From Actinomycetes bacterium (GTDB lineage Bacteria > Actinomycetota > Acidimicrobiia > Acidimicrobiales > RAAP-2): DNA of 16,580 nucleotides. The DNA lies in contig JAKBCI010000008.1 in the NCBI GenBank assembly GCA_021807965.1, positions 1 to 16,580 of the forward strand, in the 5' to 3' direction. Below the pieces are notes generated by a model, which saw nothing but the letters and a program-made list of their open reading frames with translations, was not told where the DNA came from and ran no database searches. Below, piece by piece: positions 14,478 through 16,580 of this stretch. Each line of letters starts with the position of its first letter. The stretch's first letter is position 1. The translations under genes were made by a program, and so were the position numbers.

Positions 14478-15508
14478 TAGTCGTGGCTTTCGACGTGGCC
14501 ACCGAAACCGGCGCGCATCGCGGAGAGTACCTTGGCCGCGTAGTCGCCACGGCCGCGCGAGTCGTAGCGCTGCCACAGTGCGGCGCTGATGACCGGAGCC
14601 GGAACCGATTCGTTGATTGCCGCTTCGACGGTCCATCGACCCTCGCCCGAGTCGGCGACGTGGCCGGCGAAGTCGGCCAATTCCGGTGAGCGCGCGAGGG
14701 CGTCGGCCGTGAGGTCGAGCAGCCACGAGCTCACGACCGAGCCGTGGCGCCAGACCTCCGTTATTTCGGCGACGTCGAGATCGAACGAGTAGTCCTCGGG
14801 GTCGCGAAGCGGTGACGTCTCGGCGTCAGCGCGCAGCGACTCGCGCCCGACGTTGGCGTGCTTAAGGATGCTGAGGCCTTCGGCGATGGCGGCCATCATG
14901 CCGTACTCGACGCCGTTGTGAACCATCTTGACGAAGTGACCGGCGCCGCTGGGGCCACAGTGCAGGTACCCCCGCGGGGCGGTCCCGTCGCTGCGCGTGC
15001 GACCCGGGGTCGGTGGGGTGCCATCCGCGCCCGGTGCGATGGTCTCAAAGATCGGCTGGAGGCGGGCCACTACGTCGGCGTCGCCGCCGATCATCAAGCT
15101 GTAGCCTCGCTCGAGCCCCCAGACGCCGCCGCTCGTGCCGCAGTCGACGTAGTGGAGGCCGTTCGCAGCCAGCGCGCGCGCGCGTGTGATGTCATCGTGG
15201 TAGTAGGAGTTGCCGCCGTCGATCACGACGTCGTCGGCCGACAGGTGGCCAACGAGTTCGTCGAGGGCGGATTGGGTGATCGCCGCGGGCAGCATGAGCC
15301 AGACGGCTCGGGGGCGTTCGAGCTTGGCTACGAGGTCGGCGAGCGAGGTGGCGCCGACGACGCCGTCGCCGGCGAGTGCCGCCACCGCGGACTCGTTGAC
15401 GTCGTAGACCACGCACTGGTGCCCGTCGCGCACGAGCCGGTGCACGAGGTTGGCGCCCATGCGGCCGAGTCCCACCATGCCTAGCTGCGTTGGTTGAGTA
15501 GTGGTCAC
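14477..15508 (-). CDS. gnd: 6-phosphogluconate dehydrogenase, decarboxylating, short NAD-type
   Basis: A 343-residue enzyme that converts 6-phosphogluconate to ribulose 5-phosphate and CO2. It has the dinucleotide fold GMVGLGRMG (10-18), [11 protein letters not shown] (96-106), [16 protein letters not shown] (127-142) and [13 protein letters not shown] (191-203) with catalytic Lys194. It is much shorter than the roughly 470-residue E. coli form and belongs to the short GndA/YqeC-type group. The second beta strand ends VVYDVNES, with Asp36 in the position that usually selects NAD+ and rejects NADP+; this cofactor call is inferred. GTG at 15508 overlaps the pgi stop as GTGA; upstream in-frame sequence lies inside pgi. 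Residues 160-180 are a slightly extended loop rich in Gly, Thr and Pro. Confidence 0.95.
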   Translation of the reverse strand: MTTTQPTQLGMVGLGRMGANLVHRLVRDGHQCVVYDVNESAVAALAGDGVVGATSLADLVAKLERPRAVWLMLPAAITQSALDELVGHLSADDVVIDGGNSYYHDDITRARALAANGLHYVDCGTSGGVWGLERGYSLMIGGDADVVARLQPIFETIAPGADGTPPTPGRTRSDGTAPRGYLHCGPSGAGHFVKMVHNGVEYGMMAAIAEGLSILKHANVGRESLRADAETSPLRDPEDYSFDLDVAEITEVWRHGSVVSSWLLDLTADALARSPELADFAGHVADSGEGRWTVEAAINESVPAPVISAALWQRYDSRGRGDYAAKVLSAMRAGFGGHVESHD

Positions 15509-16580
15509 GGGGCCTCGTTTCGTCGAAGAGCTCGATAGCGCTCGATGAGCGCGTTGGTTGATGAGTCGTAGGCGAGCGACGGCACCGACGCCGAGGTCAG
15601 CGCCGGAAGAATCTTGTTCGCGAGGACCTTGCCCAGCTCCACTCCCCACTGGTCGAACGAGTCGATGTCCCAGATGACTCCCTGGGTGAAGACGCTGTGC
15701 TCGTAGAGCGCGATCAGCGAGCCGAGCAGTCGTGGGGTCAAGACCTCGGCGAGCAGCACGTTGGTCGGTCGGTTGCCCGGCATCACGCGGTGCGCCACCT
15801 GATGCGGCGGCGTTCCCTCGGCGCGGACTTCGTCCTCGGTCTTGCCAAAGGCGAGCGCCTGCGCCTGGGCGAAGACGTTCGAGGTCAAAATGTCGTGGTG
15901 CGCGCCGAGCGAATTGAGGCCGTTCGCGAAGCCGATGAGGTCGACCGGTATAACGGTCGTGCCCTGGTGAATCAACTGGTAGAAGCTGTGCTGGCCGTTG
16001 GTGCCGGGCTCGCCCCAGTAGATCGGACCGGTGGCGTAGGCAACGTCGGCGCCGTCGCGCGTTACGCGCTTGCCGTTGGACTCCATGGTGAGTTGTTGGA
16101 GGTACGCGGGCAGTCGCTTCAGATACTGGTCGTAGGGCATGACGCCCACCGTGGGGCAGCCGAGGAAGTTGCGGTTCCAGACGGCGAGCAGTCCCATGAG
16201 AACCGGCAGGTTCGTGGCGAACGGCGCGGTGCGAAAGTGCTCGTCCATGGCGTGGAAGCCAGCGAGCATCTCGTCGAAGTTCGCGGGACCGATCGCGAGC
16301 ATCGTGGAGAGCCCGATAGCCGAGTCCATCGAGTACCGACCCCCGACCCAGTCCCAGAACCCGAACGCGTTGGCGGGATCGATGCCGAAGTCCGCGACGG
16401 CCGACGCGTTGGTCGAGACGGCGACGAAGTGCCGGGCGACCGCGGCCTCGTCACCGAGCTGGGCCACGAGCCAGTCGCGCGCCGATCGCGCGTTGGTCAT
16501 CGTCTCGAGCGTGGTGAAGGTCTTGGACGAGATGATGAACAGCGTCTCGGCCGCGTCCAACGTGCGGACTGGGACTGGGT
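15505..16580 (-). CDS. pgi: Glucose-6-phosphate isomerase (5' end cut by window edge)
   Basis: The last 357 or so residues of phosphoglucose isomerase, which interconverts glucose 6-phosphate and fructose 6-phosphate. Seen in order: the phosphate-binding [18 protein letters not shown], signature 1 [35 protein letters not shown] with the conserved His, and signature 2 [14 protein letters not shown] near the C-terminus. Reading continues in frame to base 16580, so the start is beyond the right edge; an apparent TTG start at 16560 is an internal codon. It is the most upstream visible gene of the operon and overlaps gnd by 4 bases. In some actinobacteria and cyanobacteria pgi is fused to transaldolase; the missing N-terminus leaves that open. 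Confidence 0.96.
   Translation of the reverse strand, partial: PVPVRTLDAAETLFIISSKTFTTLETMTNARSARDWLVAQLGDEAAVARHFVAVSTNASAVADFGIDPANAFGFWDWVGGRYSMDSAIGLSTMLAIGPANFDEMLAGFHAMDEHFRTAPFATNLPVLMGLLAVWNRNFLGCPTVGVMPYDQYLKRLPAYLQQLTMESNGKRVTRDGADVAYATGPIYWGEPGTNGQHSFYQLIHQGTTVIPVDLIGFANGLNSLGAHHDILTSNVFAQAQALAFGKTEDEVRAEGTPPHQVAHRVMPGNRPTNVLLAEVLTPRLLGSLIALYEHSVFTQGVIWDIDSFDQWGVELGKVLANKILPALTSASVPSLAYDSSTNALIERYRALRRNEAP

Noticed and set aside
1..16580. CRISPR arrays, insertion sequences, tRNA genes
   Set aside because: No direct-repeat arrays, transposase-like frames with terminal repeats, or cloverleaf sequences were seen on reading both strands; a tRNA or repeat search program would settle this.

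Overview
This is a GC-rich window with strong G/C preference at third codon positions, frequent GTG starts, 4-base gene overlaps and an actinobacterial-style TPP riboswitch, so the source is most likely a high-GC actinobacterium. A P3A-type proton-pumping ATPase and the NAD-type, short 6-phosphogluconate dehydrogenase would suit an acidophilic member of the Acidimicrobiia, but that placement is an inference. No rRNA, tRNA, insertion sequence, CRISPR array or prophage gene was seen.

Layout, left to right. (1) 1-3460, minus strand: a TetR-type regulator followed by two overlapping or nearly abutting half-transporters forming a heterodimeric ABC exporter. The second runs off the left edge. A palindrome overlaps the regulator's own start. 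(2) 3505-6799, minus strand: a TPP-riboswitch operon encoding an NCS1-family permease (probable thiamine-precursor transporter), an APH-fold small-molecule kinase, a doubtful 80-residue protein and a DsrE-like sulfur-relay protein, ended by a hairpin over the last stop codon. (3) 6884-9729, plus strand, divergent from (2): a single-domain rhodanese whose extended -10 element is overlapped by a near-perfect ATATACCCC/GGGGTATAT palindrome of the CsoR/CstR operator type, then a P3A H+-ATPase. (4) 9792-11457, minus strand: a membrane GT2 glycosyltransferase with its own apparent promoter and a 410-base leader region. (5) 11494-16580, minus strand: a tightly coupled sugar-phosphate operon pgi, gnd, pgl, zwf and a Cof-type HAD phosphatase, with overlaps of 1 to 4 bases at every junction and hairpins after the end. 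pgi runs off the right edge.

How the parts fit. Block 5 is the oxidative pentose phosphate pathway plus glucose-6-phosphate isomerase, a set that can run cyclically. Block 2 looks like vitamin B1 precursor salvage: when TPP is high, the riboswitch, which contains the Shine-Dalgarno sequence in its 3' end, should shut translation of the permease and its coupled genes. The DsrE protein in that operon and the divergent rhodanese make this intergenic region a meeting point of thiamine and sulfur handling. That link, and the role of the kinase, are the least described parts of the window and the best candidates for new biology.
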